From: Corynebacterium sp.
GTDB lineage: Bacteria > Actinomycetota > Actinomycetes > Mycobacteriales > Mycobacteriaceae
NCBI RefSeq assembly: GCF_030532325.1
Contig: NZ_JAUNLS010000018.1
Span: 1-47,069, forward strand
Reading direction: 5' to 3'
Length of the DNA: 47,069 nt
Shown piece after piece: positions 1-8,736 of the stretch (position 1 is its first letter; every line of letters begins with the position of its first letter). A program made the position numbers and the translations under genes. The notes beneath the pieces were generated by a model. It was not told where the DNA came from, did no database searches, and saw only the letters and a list, made by a program, of their open reading frames with translations.

Positions 1-77
1 GGGTGTATCCCGGCCAGACCACCGAGCAGGCCGTAGCCGCCCAACGCGCCAAGCAAGCAGCCCAGCAAACAGCCTAG
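1..77 (+). CDS. C-terminal end of an unknown protein (partial)
   Basis: The reading frame that enters the window at base 3 stays open to a TAG at 75-77 and encodes an Ala/Gln-rich tail (VYPGQTTEQAVAAQRAKQAA and so on). The other plus frames either stop early or read through unlikely sequence. A GC hairpin follows about 50 nt after the stop, which fits the 3' end of a gene convergent with ilvC. I do not recognise the protein. It may be chance, because only 25 codons are visible. Confidence 0.35.
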   Translation, partial: VYPGQTTEQAVAAQRAKQAAQQTA

Positions 78-123
78 GCAGCGCCACCCGCCACAGCACC
101 CAGCAGACACCACGCACCCAGCA

Positions 124-147
124 GGGGAACCGGAAGACCGGTTCCTC
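124..147 (+). terminator. Hairpin downstream of the partial gene
   Basis: GGAACCGG (126-133) and CCGGTTCC (138-145) form a perfect 8-bp stem with an AAGA loop, extendable by a G-T and a G-C pair. It sits between the partial plus-strand gene and the convergent ilvC. No clear T tract follows, so terminator function is inferred. I see nothing else in 148-304. Confidence 0.4.
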
Positions 148-304
148 TACACGCCGTGCCCAAGCACGGTGAAGCGTTCGAAGCCTTGGGCATCCGCAGC
201 GCCACTGATACCGGGTGCGAGCGCGCGATCCGGCGAGACACTGGCGCGCGGTTCGGCGGTGATGCGCGCAGTGGTGACGCGCGCGGGGCGTCGCTAAGCG
301 GGGC

Positions 305-1354
<1,050 letters not shown>

Positions 1355-1362
1355 TCAGTTGT

Positions 1363-1395
1363 ATCATACCGCGGGACGCGATGTCCGCAGTATGA
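1363..1395 (-). promoter_or_regulatory. Inverted repeat and putative internal promoter before ilvC
   Basis: TCATACCGCGG (1364-1374) and CCGCAGTATGA (1385-1395) are near-perfect inverted arms: 10 of 11 pair and the other can form G-U in RNA, with a 10-nt loop. On the minus strand the downstream arm includes TATGAT (1368-1363), a good -10 hexamer about 44 nt before the ilvC ATG. The same sequence could be an operator over an ilvC promoter, or an ilvN-ilvC hairpin for partial termination or RNA processing. From memory, C. glutamicum ilvBNC gives several transcripts including ilvC alone. Confidence 0.5.
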
Positions 1396-1399
1396 GATG

Positions 1400-1921
1400 T
1401 TAACTCTTGTTGATGGGCGTGGTCTGCTTCGGCCCGCGCGCCAGCGCCACGTGGCCAGACATCACCAGCTCCTTGATGCCAAAGGGCTCAAGAACCTGGC
1501 GCAGCGCGCGCAGCTTGCCCGGCGTGCCGGTGGCCTCAATCACCAGGGACTCCGGCGCCACATCGACCACGCGCGCGCGGAAGATGTTGACGGCGTCGAC
1601 CACCTGCGGGCGGTTGGTGTTATCGGCGCTGACCTTGACCATCATGAGCGCTCGCGCGATCATGGCGTCTTCCTCCAGCTCCACCACCTTGAGAACCGGG
1701 ACCAGCTTGTTGAGCTGCTTATTAATCTGCTCCATGACCACGTGGGAGGCGTCCACGACGATGGTCAGCCGGTTTACCCCGGGGGTCTCAGTGCGGGCCG
1801 AGACCAGCGAGATGACGTTATAGCCGCGGCGGGAAAACATGCCCACCACGCGGGAGAGGATGCCCTCCACGTCTTGAACCAGGACGGACAGGGTGTGTCG
1901 GGTGACGTCGTTCGGTGCCAT
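1400..1921 (-). CDS. ilvN: Acetolactate synthase small (regulatory) subunit
   Basis: Regulatory subunit of acetohydroxyacid synthase. It raises the activity of IlvB and confers feedback inhibition by branched-chain amino acids. The N-terminal ACT domain is clear (HTLSVLVQDVEGILSRVVGM, then FSRRGYNVISL). A C-terminal IlvN-type domain follows (IEATGTPGKLRALRQVLEPF, then GIKELVMSG). At 173 aa it matches the corynebacterial subunit. It begins 3 nt after the ilvB stop, so the two are almost certainly co-translated. Confidence 0.97.
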   Translation of the reverse strand: MAPNDVTRHTLSVLVQDVEGILSRVVGMFSRRGYNVISLVSARTETPGVNRLTIVVDASHVVMEQINKQLNKLVPVLKVVELEEDAMIARALMMVKVSADNTNRPQVVDAVNIFRARVVDVAPESLVIEATGTPGKLRALRQVLEPFGIKELVMSGHVALARGPKQTTPINKS

Positions 1922-1924
1922 GGC

Positions 1925-3745
1925 TTAGGCCTCCTCGAGGGTCTGATGGATGTCAGTGATTTCTTCGGCTGCGGATTCGTTCTCATCGAACAGCGGCCGC
2001 AGCCCGCGCGCGTATTCAATCTCCTCGTTCGAGGCGCCGCCGCCGATCATCGGCCAGACCTGCGCGTCCTGGCCCACGATGAAATCGATGACCACTGGGC
2101 GGTCGTTGATCTCGCGCGCCCGCTCGATGGCCGGGGCCACCTCCTCCGGGGTGGTCACGCGGATGGCCACGCAGCCCATCGCCTCCGACAGCCGCACAAA
2201 GTCCGGCACAAACGCATCCGGCTCGCGCAGCTTGGTATTGGAGTAATTCTGGTTGAAAAACAGCGTCTGCCACTGGCGCACCATGCCCAGGTTGCCGTTG
2301 TTGATCACGGCCACTTTGATGGGAAAGCCCTCGACGGCGGCGGTGGTCAGCTCCTGGTTGGTCATCTGGAAGCAGCCGTCTCCGTCGATGGCCCACACCT
2401 CCCTATCCGGGCAGGCGGCCTTAGCACCGAGCGCGGCGGGGACGGCGTAGCCCATCGTTCCCGCACCGCCGGAATTGATCCAGCTGCGGGGGTGCTCGAA
2501 GTCGATGAACTGGGCGGACCACATCTGGTGCTGGCCCACGCCCGCACAATAGGTGGCCTCCGGTCCCGCGATGCGACTGAGCTCCTCGATGACGTACTGC
2601 GGGTTGAGCAGCCCGTCCGGGGTGGGCTCGTAGCCGCGCGGGAAGCGCTCGCGCATGCCCTGCAGGTAACCCATCCACTCCTCAATCTGTGGCCGCTCCA
2701 GCGCGCTATCGGACTGGTAGACCTTGAGCAGGTGGCGCAGCACCTCGCGGGCATCGGCCACGATGGGCACGGTAACTTCGCGGATCTTGCCAATCTCCGC
2801 CGGGTCCACATCCGCGTGGATGACCTCGGCGTGCGGAGCAAAGGTCTCGGTATCGCCGGTGACGCGGTCATCGAAGCGCGCGCCGATGGCAATGATAAGG
2901 TCCGCGCGCTGCAGCGCGGCCACGGCGGGAACCGTGCCGTGCATGCCAGGCATTCCCATGTGTTGCGGATGAGAATCCGGGAAGGAGCCCAGCGCCATGA
3001 GGGTGGTCACCACCGGGATGCCCGTGAACTCGGCAAACTCGCGCAGCTCCTGGGAGGCGTTGGCCTTGATGATGCCGCCGCCGGCGTAAATCACCGGGCG
3101 CTTGGCCTGCGAGATGAGGCGCACGGCCTGCTGAATCTGGCGGCGGTGCGGGGTCACCGTGGGCTTGTAGCCCGGCAGGTCCAGCGGGGTGGGGCCGGCG
3201 TAGTCCATCGCGGAGTTCTGGATGTCCTTCGGGATATCCACCAGCACTGGGCCCGGGCGGCCGGTGGAGGCCAGGTGGAAGGCCGCGGCGATGGTCGCCG
3301 GGATTTCGTCGACGTCCGTGACGATGAAGTTGTGCTTGGTAATCGGCATCGTGATGCCGCGGATGTCGGCCTCCTGGAAGGCGTCGGTGCCCAGCAGGGT
3401 ACGGCCCACCTGGCCGGTGATGGCCACCACCGGCACGGAGTCGAGGTAGGCGTCGGCCAGCGGCGTGACCAGGTTGGTAGCACCCGGCCCGGAGGTTGCG
3501 ATCATGACGCCGACCTTCCCGGAGGCCTGAGCGTAGCCCTCTGCGGCATGGCCCGCGCCCTGCTCGTGGCGGGTCAGGACGTGGCGCAGCTTCGTGGACT
3601 CAAAGAGGGCGTCGTACAGCGGAAGTACGGCGCCGCCGGGGATGCCGAAGACGAGGTCGGTGCCGAGGTCTTCCAGGGTGCGGACAATTGCATGGGCCCC
3701 AGTCATGCGCTCGGGCGCCTGTGTGGGCGGAGTTGAAGCTGCCAC
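1925..3745 (-). CDS. ilvB: Acetolactate synthase large (catalytic) subunit
   Basis: Thiamine-diphosphate enzyme that condenses two pyruvates, or pyruvate and 2-ketobutyrate, as the committed step of Val/Leu/Ile synthesis. Visible are the catalytic glutamate in [13 protein letters not shown], the FAD/central domain, and the ThDP-Mg motif [20 protein letters not shown] running to the NN pair. The frame is open to 3862, but I chose GTG 3745 (606 aa). AAGGAG lies 10 nt upstream, the resulting N-terminus [17 protein letters not shown] resembles C. glutamicum IlvB, and the extra 39 codons would be the leader RNA with its terminator hairpin. Expression is probably set by the upstream attenuator. Confidence 0.97.
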   Translation of the reverse strand: MAASTPPTQAPERMTGAHAIVRTLEDLGTDLVFGIPGGAVLPLYDALFESTKLRHVLTRHEQGAGHAAEGYAQASGKVGVMIATSGPGATNLVTPLADAYLDSVPVVAITGQVGRTLLGTDAFQEADIRGITMPITKHNFIVTDVDEIPATIAAAFHLASTGRPGPVLVDIPKDIQNSAMDYAGPTPLDLPGYKPTVTPHRRQIQQAVRLISQAKRPVIYAGGGIIKANASQELREFAEFTGIPVVTTLMALGSFPDSHPQHMGMPGMHGTVPAVAALQRADLIIAIGARFDDRVTGDTETFAPHAEVIHADVDPAEIGKIREVTVPIVADAREVLRHLLKVYQSDSALERPQIEEWMGYLQGMRERFPRGYEPTPDGLLNPQYVIEELSRIAGPEATYCAGVGQHQMWSAQFIDFEHPRSWINSGGAGTMGYAVPAALGAKAACPDREVWAIDGDGCFQMTNQELTTAAVEGFPIKVAVINNGNLGMVRQWQTLFFNQNYSNTKLREPDAFVPDFVRLSEAMGCVAIRVTTPEEVAPAIERAREINDRPVVIDFIVGQDAQVWPMIGGGASNEEIEYARGLRPLFDENESAAEEITDIHQTLEEA

Positions 3746-3805
3746 GATGGTTGTACTCCTTGCTGATAGAGGGTTGGGCTGACCACAGATGACCACATAT
3801 GACAA

Positions 3806-3844
3806 CGCCCTCGTCTCACCTTCCGCTGGGAAGGGGCGAGGGCG
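3806..3844 (-). promoter_or_regulatory. Attenuator terminator hairpin of ilvB
   Basis: Outer arms CGCCCTCG (3806-3813) and CGAGGGCG (3837-3844) enclose inner arms CCTTCC (3819-3824) and GGAAGG (3829-3834). In the ilvB transcript this is a two-part stem followed by CGUUGUC, a weak U tract. The 3' arm ACGAGGGC can instead pair with GCCCUCGU at 3879-3872, which spans the last leader codons and the stop. This gives mutually exclusive antiterminator and terminator folds. Pairings were found by eye; function is inferred by analogy with the C. glutamicum ilvBNC attenuator. Confidence 0.7.
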
Positions 3845-3869
3845 CTTGCTTGTCGACGTCACGAGGATG

Positions 3870-3923
3870 TCACGAGGGCAAACGCCGCCGCGGTACTACT
3901 ACGTGAAGTCGAAGAATGATCAT
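3870..3923 (-). CDS. ilvB leader peptide (17 aa)
   Basis: ATG at 3923 opens [17 protein letters not shown], ending in TGA. Eight of 17 residues are Ile, Leu or Val, including Ile-Ile-Leu and Val-Val-Val. It resembles the C. glutamicum ilvBNC leader peptide, which as I recall begins MTIIRLVVV and is translated from a leaderless message. Here too there is no ribosome-binding site: TATAGT lies at 3936-3931, exactly 7 nt before the ATG, so transcription should start at the initiator codon. Ribosome stalling at the Val or Ile/Leu codons would leave the 3879-3872 segment free to block the terminator. Confidence 0.8.
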   Translation of the reverse strand: MIILRLHVVVPRRRLPS

Positions 3924-3930
3924 GCGTCAA

Positions 3931-3936
3931 ACTATA
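3931..3936 (-). promoter_or_regulatory. -10 element of the ilvBNC promoter
   Basis: On the minus strand TATATAGT contains TATAGT 7 nt upstream of the leader-peptide ATG, matching the TANNNT consensus for housekeeping sigma factors. No good -35 hexamer is seen at 17 nt, which is common in corynebacteria. Confidence 0.65.
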
Positions 3937-4056
3937 TACCGATAGAATTAAGCTCGCAGCCATTACCCCCGTTTTTGAGATCGTTTTCCCACATATCGGG
4001 ATATAACAGGTGGGGGCGTTCGCTCCCCCGCCACCCGTGAATTAACATAGCTAACC

Positions 4057-4584
4057 ATGACGTCCACGAACCCACAGTCCGCACAGCCCGCCGCGAGCCC
4101 GGCTCCGGCCACCTTCCGCCCCACTCGCGAGCACGTCCTGGGCATTATCATCCTCTCGCTCATCGCGCTGCTGAGCATCGGATGGGCCCCCAAGTACCTG
4201 GCCTGGCTGTTTATCATCCCCGTCCTCGGCCTGTGGTGGGTCCTGCGCTCCAAGACGCGCGTCGACGAATCCGGCATCTCCATCACCTACGCCTTCCGCG
4301 GCTCCCGCTTCGTGCCCTGGGAGAAGTGCGAGGGCGTGGGCTTCCAGCGCGCCACCGCCTTCGTCAGCACCGGCGGGCAGCGCCTGAGCATGCCCGGGGT
4401 GACCTTCAACTCCCTGCCGAAGCTCTCCGAGGCCTCCCGCGGGCGCATTCCCGACGCCCTTAGCGCCGGGCGCGCCGCGGCCGACGAGAAGGTGGTCATC
4501 ATCCACCGAGACGGCCAGCAGGTCCTGCTCACCAAGGAGGAATATGCCGAGTACCTCAAACAACACCCCGAACTAGATCACTAA
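4057..4584 (+). CDS. Membrane-anchored PH-like domain protein, Cfp6 family
   Basis: 175 aa. A basic/polar N-terminus leads into two hydrophobic segments at residues about 27-57 ([18 protein letters not shown] and [17 protein letters not shown]), forming a membrane hairpin. A bacterial PH-like domain follows ([29 protein letters not shown]). This is the organisation of the Mtb low-molecular-weight antigen Cfp6 (Rv3004), which, as here, is divergent from ilvB. Biochemical function is unknown. TAACAT lies 8 nt before the ATG, and a GGGGG/CCCCC hairpin (4012-4029) lies just upstream. ilvD follows after 26 nt and may be co-transcribed. Confidence 0.8.
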   Translation: MTSTNPQSAQPAASPAPATFRPTREHVLGIIILSLIALLSIGWAPKYLAWLFIIPVLGLWWVLRSKTRVDESGISITYAFRGSRFVPWEKCEGVGFQRATAFVSTGGQRLSMPGVTFNSLPKLSEASRGRIPDALSAGRAAADEKVVIIHRDGQQVLLTKEEYAEYLKQHPELDH

Positions 4585-4610
4585 TCTCCATCACAGAAAG
4601 ATCTCCCACC

Positions 4611-6464
4611 ATGTTCCCTTTGCGTTCCAAAGTCACCACCGTCGGCCGCCAGGCCTCGGGAGCCCGCGCCCTGTGGCGCGCCACCGGCACCCAGGAGCAC
4701 GAGTTTGGCAAGCCCATCGTGGCGATTGCTAACTCCTACACCCAGTTCGTGCCCGGCCACGTCCACCTCAAGAACGTCGGTGACATCGTGGCCGACGCTG
4801 TGCGCGCCGCCGGCGGCGTGCCCAAGGAGTTCAACACCATCGCTGTCGACGACGGCATCGCCATGGGCCACGGCGGCATGCTCTACTCCCTGCCCTCGCG
4901 CGAGATCATCTCCGACTCCATCGAGTACATGGTCAACGCACACACTGCCGACGCCCTCGTGTGTATCTCCAACTGCGACAAGATCACCCCGGGCATGCTC
5001 AACGCCGCACTGCGCCTCAACATCCCCACCATCTTCGTCTCCGGCGGCCCGATGGAGGCCGGCAAGGCCGTGGTGGTCGACGGCATCGCCCACACCCCGA
5101 CGGACCTCATTACGGCCATCACGGCCTCGGCAAGCGACGCCGTCTCCGACTCCGATCTGGGCACCATAGAGGAATCCGCCTGCCCCACCTGCGGCTCCTG
5201 CTCCGGCATGTTCACCGCCAACTCCATGAACTGCCTGACCGAGGCCCTCGGCCTAGCCCTGCCCGGCAACGGCACCACCCTGGCCACCCACAGCGCGCGC
5301 CGCGGCCTCTTCGAGCAGGCCGGCCAGGTCATCGTGGACATGTGCTCCCGCTACTACGGCGAGGAGGACGAGTCCGTGCTGCCGCGCTCGATTGCCACCA
5401 AGGAGGCCTTTGGCAACGCCATGGCGCTGGACATGGCCATGGGCGGCTCCACCAACACCATCCTGCACACCCTGGCCGCCGCCCAGGAGGGCGAGGTGGA
5501 CTTCACGCTCGATGACATCAACGACATCTCCTACCGCGTGCCCTGCCTGTCCAAGGTGGCCCCCAACGGCACCTACCACATCGAGGACGTGCACCGCGCC
5601 GGCGGCATCCCCGCCATCCTGGGCGAGCTGCGCCGCGCCGGTCACCTCAACCTCAAGGTGCACACGGCGCTCTATGACAACGCCGAGCAGTGGCTCGATG
5701 ACTGGGACATTCGCGGCGGCCAGGCCACCGACGCCGCCGTTGAGCTCTTCCACGCCGCTCCCGGCGGAGTGCGCACCACCGAGCCCTTCTCCCAGTCCAA
5801 CCGCTGGGAGTCCCTCGACACCGACAGCGCCACCGGCTGCATCCACGACGCCGAGCACGCCTTCTCCTCCGACGGCGGGCTCGTGGTGCTGCGCGGCAAC
5901 CTGGCACCCGACGGCGCCATCGTCAAGGCGGCCGGCGTGGAACAGGAGCTGTGGACCTTCTCCGGCCCGGCCCGGGTGGTGGAGTCCCAGGAGGAGGCAG
6001 TCTCCATCATCCTCAAGCGCGAGGTGCAGCCCGGCGAGGTCATCGTCATCCGCTACGAGGGCCCCGCGGGTGGCCCGGGCATGCAGGAGATGCTGCACCC
6101 CACCTCCTTCCTCAAAGGCTCCGGCCTGGGCAAGGCCTGCGCCTTGATCACCGACGGACGCTTCTCCGGCGGCACCTCCGGGCTGTCCATCGGGCACATC
6201 TCCCCGGAGGCCGCCCACGGCGGACTCATCGGCCTGGTGGAAAACGGCGACACCATCACCATCGACATCCACCAGCGCGCGCTCACGCTGGACGTGGATG
6301 AGGCGGAGCTGGAGAGGCGTCGTCAAGCGCAGGAGGCCCGGGAGAAGCCCTGGACGCCGCTTAACCGCACGCGCCCGGTGACCAAGGCGCTGCGTGCCTA
6401 CGCGACGATGGCCACCTCGGCCGACCGCGGCGCGGTGCGCATGGTCGACGGCTCAGTACACTAA
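4611..6464 (+). CDS. ilvD: Dihydroxy-acid dehydratase
   Basis: Dehydrates 2,3-dihydroxy-isovalerate and -methylvalerate to 2-keto acids, the third common step of Val/Ile synthesis and also used for Leu. At 617 aa it has the full family length. Iron-sulfur cysteines lie in [11 protein letters not shown] and [20 protein letters not shown]. The C-terminal barrel contains [12 protein letters not shown] and the catalytic-serine region [22 protein letters not shown] precedes the ATG. It is divergent from ilvBNC, so the pathway genes here form two transcription units. Confidence 0.98.
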   Translation: MFPLRSKVTTVGRQASGARALWRATGTQEHEFGKPIVAIANSYTQFVPGHVHLKNVGDIVADAVRAAGGVPKEFNTIAVDDGIAMGHGGMLYSLPSREIISDSIEYMVNAHTADALVCISNCDKITPGMLNAALRLNIPTIFVSGGPMEAGKAVVVDGIAHTPTDLITAITASASDAVSDSDLGTIEESACPTCGSCSGMFTANSMNCLTEALGLALPGNGTTLATHSARRGLFEQAGQVIVDMCSRYYGEEDESVLPRSIATKEAFGNAMALDMAMGGSTNTILHTLAAAQEGEVDFTLDDINDISYRVPCLSKVAPNGTYHIEDVHRAGGIPAILGELRRAGHLNLKVHTALYDNAEQWLDDWDIRGGQATDAAVELFHAAPGGVRTTEPFSQSNRWESLDTDSATGCIHDAEHAFSSDGGLVVLRGNLAPDGAIVKAAGVEQELWTFSGPARVVESQEEAVSIILKREVQPGEVIVIRYEGPAGGPGMQEMLHPTSFLKGSGLGKACALITDGRFSGGTSGLSIGHISPEAAHGGLIGLVENGDTITIDIHQRALTLDVDEAELERRRQAQEAREKPWTPLNRTRPVTKALRAYATMATSADRGAVRMVDGSVH

Positions 6465-6514
6465 CCCGCGCCGATTCCAAGTCCGCGCAGCGCAGCGCCT
6501 AAGGTGTTAAGGCG

Positions 6515-7795
6515 ATGAAACAAGCCACGAATCCTGCGCTGCGCTACGCGCTGACCGCCCTCGGCCTGCTGGCCGGGTTGGGCGGCGTCATTGCGCACAC
6601 ACTCATGACTGATTTCCCGGTGGATATGGTCATCTACCGCGAGGGAGTCAAAGCTTTCCTCGAGGGCCGCGAGGTCTACTCCGAGCCGATGTACGCCGGG
6701 GACCTCGCGCTGCCCTTCATCTACCCACCCTTTGGCGCGCTGGTCATGGTGCCGCTGACCATCTTTGACTGGATGAGCCACGACATGGCCGGCAACGTCA
6801 TGATCGTGCTCTCCGATCTGCTGGTGCTGGCCTGCCTCTACCTGCTCTTCCGCGCCGTGCTCCAGCACAAACAGTGGCTGCTGCCGGTGACCGCTCTGAC
6901 CTGGGCAGTGACCATGGCCTTTGAGCCCGTCCGCCTCAACAACGGCTTCGCGCAGATCAACATCGTGATCATGGCGCTGGTCATGTTCGATCTACTGCCG
7001 CGCAGGCGCCGCCTGCCGCAGGGCTGGCTCATCGGCCTGGCGGCGGCCATCAAGGTCACTCCCCTGGCCATGCTGCTCTATTTCCTGCTGCGCAAGGAGA
7101 TCAAGCCCATCCTCACCGCGGCGGTATCCGCCGTGCTGGCCACCCTGGCCGCGGCGGCGTTTCGCTGGGATGCCTTCGTGGAGTTCTTTACCTCCAAGCT
7201 GCTGGCCATGGGCTCCGGCGAAGACTTCGGCGTGGGTACGTCCTACCAGTCCAACTCCTCGCTCAAGGGCGTGCTGCAGCGCCTGTGCACCTCCGATGAG
7301 GCGATGAAGGATAACGGCACCCTGCTCAACGTCCTCTGGCTGGTGCTGGTGCTGGTGGTCATCGGGTTGGGCTCGCGCATCATCCTGGCGCAGCTCAGGC
7401 GCGGCCTGCTAGTCGACGCCCAACTGACCACCGCCGTCATCATGCTGCTCATCTCGCCAGTGTCCTGGTCCCACCACTGGGTGTGGCTGGCGCTGGCGCT
7501 GCCGCTGTGGATCCTGCGCGCCTGGCAGTGGCGCACCACGCACTGGGCGGCGGGCTCCCTGCTGGCGGTGCTGGCCGCCTGGGTGGCCATGCTGGTCACC
7601 GTCCCGCCGAAGTGGTGGTTCGGGGATTCGGTGGATGTTTACGCCATGCCCTTCTACCAGAAGTTCCTGGTGGATGACTTCGTGTGGCTGTCCGTGGTCA
7701 CGCTGGCGCTGTATTGCTTCCTGCTGCGCTTCGTGCCGGTGCGTGGCCTAGGCGCCAGCAGCGATCTGCTCCAGCGCCGCGACGTGCGCAGCTAA
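6515..7795 (+). CDS. Polytopic glycosyltransferase, GT87-like
   Basis: 426 aa with about ten hydrophobic segments and an early periplasmic loop VDMVIYREGVKAFLEGREVY, followed by the family-typical LPFIYPPFGALVM. This matches GT87/DUF2029 polyprenyl-phosphate-mannose-dependent alpha-mannosyltransferases that decorate lipomannan, lipoarabinomannan or related glycolipids. A conserved SWSHHWVW segment lies near residue 315. The donor and acceptor are not deducible. AAGG lies just before the ATG, 50 nt after ilvD. The last 48 bp overlap the convergent gene at 7748-8056. Confidence 0.75.
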   Translation: MKQATNPALRYALTALGLLAGLGGVIAHTLMTDFPVDMVIYREGVKAFLEGREVYSEPMYAGDLALPFIYPPFGALVMVPLTIFDWMSHDMAGNVMIVLSDLLVLACLYLLFRAVLQHKQWLLPVTALTWAVTMAFEPVRLNNGFAQINIVIMALVMFDLLPRRRRLPQGWLIGLAAAIKVTPLAMLLYFLLRKEIKPILTAAVSAVLATLAAAAFRWDAFVEFFTSKLLAMGSGEDFGVGTSYQSNSSLKGVLQRLCTSDEAMKDNGTLLNVLWLVLVLVVIGLGSRIILAQLRRGLLVDAQLTTAVIMLLISPVSWSHHWVWLALALPLWILRAWQWRTTHWAAGSLLAVLAAWVAMLVTVPPKWWFGDSVDVYAMPFYQKFLVDDFVWLSVVTLALYCFLLRFVPVRGLGASSDLLQRRDVRS

Positions 7796-8056
7796 GGCCC
7801 GCTGGCCGGCGGCGGTCAGTGAAAGCCATACGGTGTCCTGCTTGCTGCCGTATTCGCGGAAGCTGCTGATGAATCCGGCCTCCTCCAGGGCCGCGAGGTG
7901 GCGGCCGAACTCCTGCTGGGTGAGCTCGGCGTGCTTGGCCAGCTCGGTGGACTTCATCTCGCGGTTGATCTCGCCCTGGGTGGCGGCGAAGGCGTCGAGG
8001 GTGGCGCAGAGCTTGAAGCCCTCCAGCGGAATAAGCAACGGGTGAAGAGCTGGCAT
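7748..8056 (-). CDS. Small winged-helix DNA-binding protein
   Basis: 102 aa. A helix-turn-helix is evident (STELAKHAELTQQEFGRHLA then ALEEAGFI), followed by a wing (SKQDTVWLSLTAAGQRALA). This is the MarR/HTH_34-like pattern of one-domain winged-helix regulators whose best-known relatives control adjacent membrane proteins. Its ATG overlaps the stop of the upstream membrane protein by 1 nt (TAATG), so the two are translationally coupled. The 3' end runs 48 bp into the convergent glycosyltransferase gene. The target is unknown. Confidence 0.8.
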   Translation of the reverse strand: MPALHPLLIPLEGFKLCATLDAFAATQGEINREMKSTELAKHAELTQQEFGRHLAALEEAGFISSFREYGSKQDTVWLSLTAAGQRALAAHVAALEQIAAGA

Positions 8057-8571
8057 TAGGCGTCCTTTCCGAGGTTCTTGCGTGCGTTGCGGCCGGGCAG
8101 ATCAAAGGCTCGAGAGTAAAGCACCCAGAAGATGGCCAGCCCCAGCAGCACGCCGCCGATGGGTGCGAGCACCGGGTGGTCCTCGACGAAGGTAGTGAGG
8201 ATCTGTGGCAGCATGATCGCCGCGATGCCCAGAAAGAACGGGCCGTCCGGGCGGACATCCTGGCGCGGGTTCTGCTTATAGGAGGGCCGCACCTTAGGCC
8301 GGCGCAGCAACCAAGGCCCGAGAAGCGCGAAGAGAATGACCCCGCCGGCAACTACCGCCGCGATCACGATGGCCGGGATGCTCTCCACGGTCCACATCAG
8401 GTAGTAGGCCAGCGCGAAGACCACGGCCAGGACCGCCGAGCTCAGCGGGTGCGGGGCGCGGCGGGCGCGTTTCGTCTGCTCGGCGTAGAAGTCCAGCGCC
8501 GCGCGGGCGCTCGCCCTGTCTACCTGGGTGTCCTGTTGAGGCTGCTCCTCTACGTGCTTGTGCTGGCTCAT
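8056..8571 (-). CDS. Conserved four-helix membrane protein
   Basis: 171 aa. A polar N-terminus is followed by two hydrophobic segments (residues about 42-90), a basic loop (RRPKVRPSYKQNPRQD) and two more segments ending LLGLAIFWVLYSRAF. No catalytic motif was recognised. GGAGGAGAAC precedes the ATG. It is the first gene of a two-gene unit with the winged-helix protein and may be its sensor or target; that is inference from coupling only. Confidence 0.7.
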   Translation of the reverse strand: MSQHKHVEEQPQQDTQVDRASARAALDFYAEQTKRARRAPHPLSSAVLAVVFALAYYLMWTVESIPAIVIAAVVAGGVILFALLGPWLLRRPKVRPSYKQNPRQDVRPDGPFFLGIAAIMLPQILTTFVEDHPVLAPIGGVLLGLAIFWVLYSRAFDLPGRNARKNLGKDA

Positions 8572-8675
8572 GTTCTCCTCCAGTGCGCGTCAGTATCGTT
8601 TCCTCCTAGCCACTATGGGCGCTCGGTGAGGGCGACACCAGGCTACGAACGTTCCCCTCCCCCCGGATTGAGTAC

Positions 8676-8707
8676 GCGGGCCGTGCCGATCTCTTAGCAC
8701 GGCCCGC
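8676..8707 (-). terminator. Hairpin downstream of the DoxX gene
   Basis: GCGGGCCGTGC (8676-8686) and GCACGGCCCGC (8697-8707) form a perfect 11-bp stem with a 10-nt loop, about 30 nt after the DoxX stop codon. There is no strong T tract. It separates the DoxX gene from the next minus-strand gene. Confidence 0.6.
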
Positions 8708-8736
8708 TGCGGATCATCAGTGAGCGAGAAGAAGTC

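Noticed and set aside
3746-3862. 39-codon N-terminal extension of ilvB from ATG 3862
   Set aside because: It would translate the attenuator stem, and GTG 3745 has a good ribosome-binding site and the conserved N-terminus.
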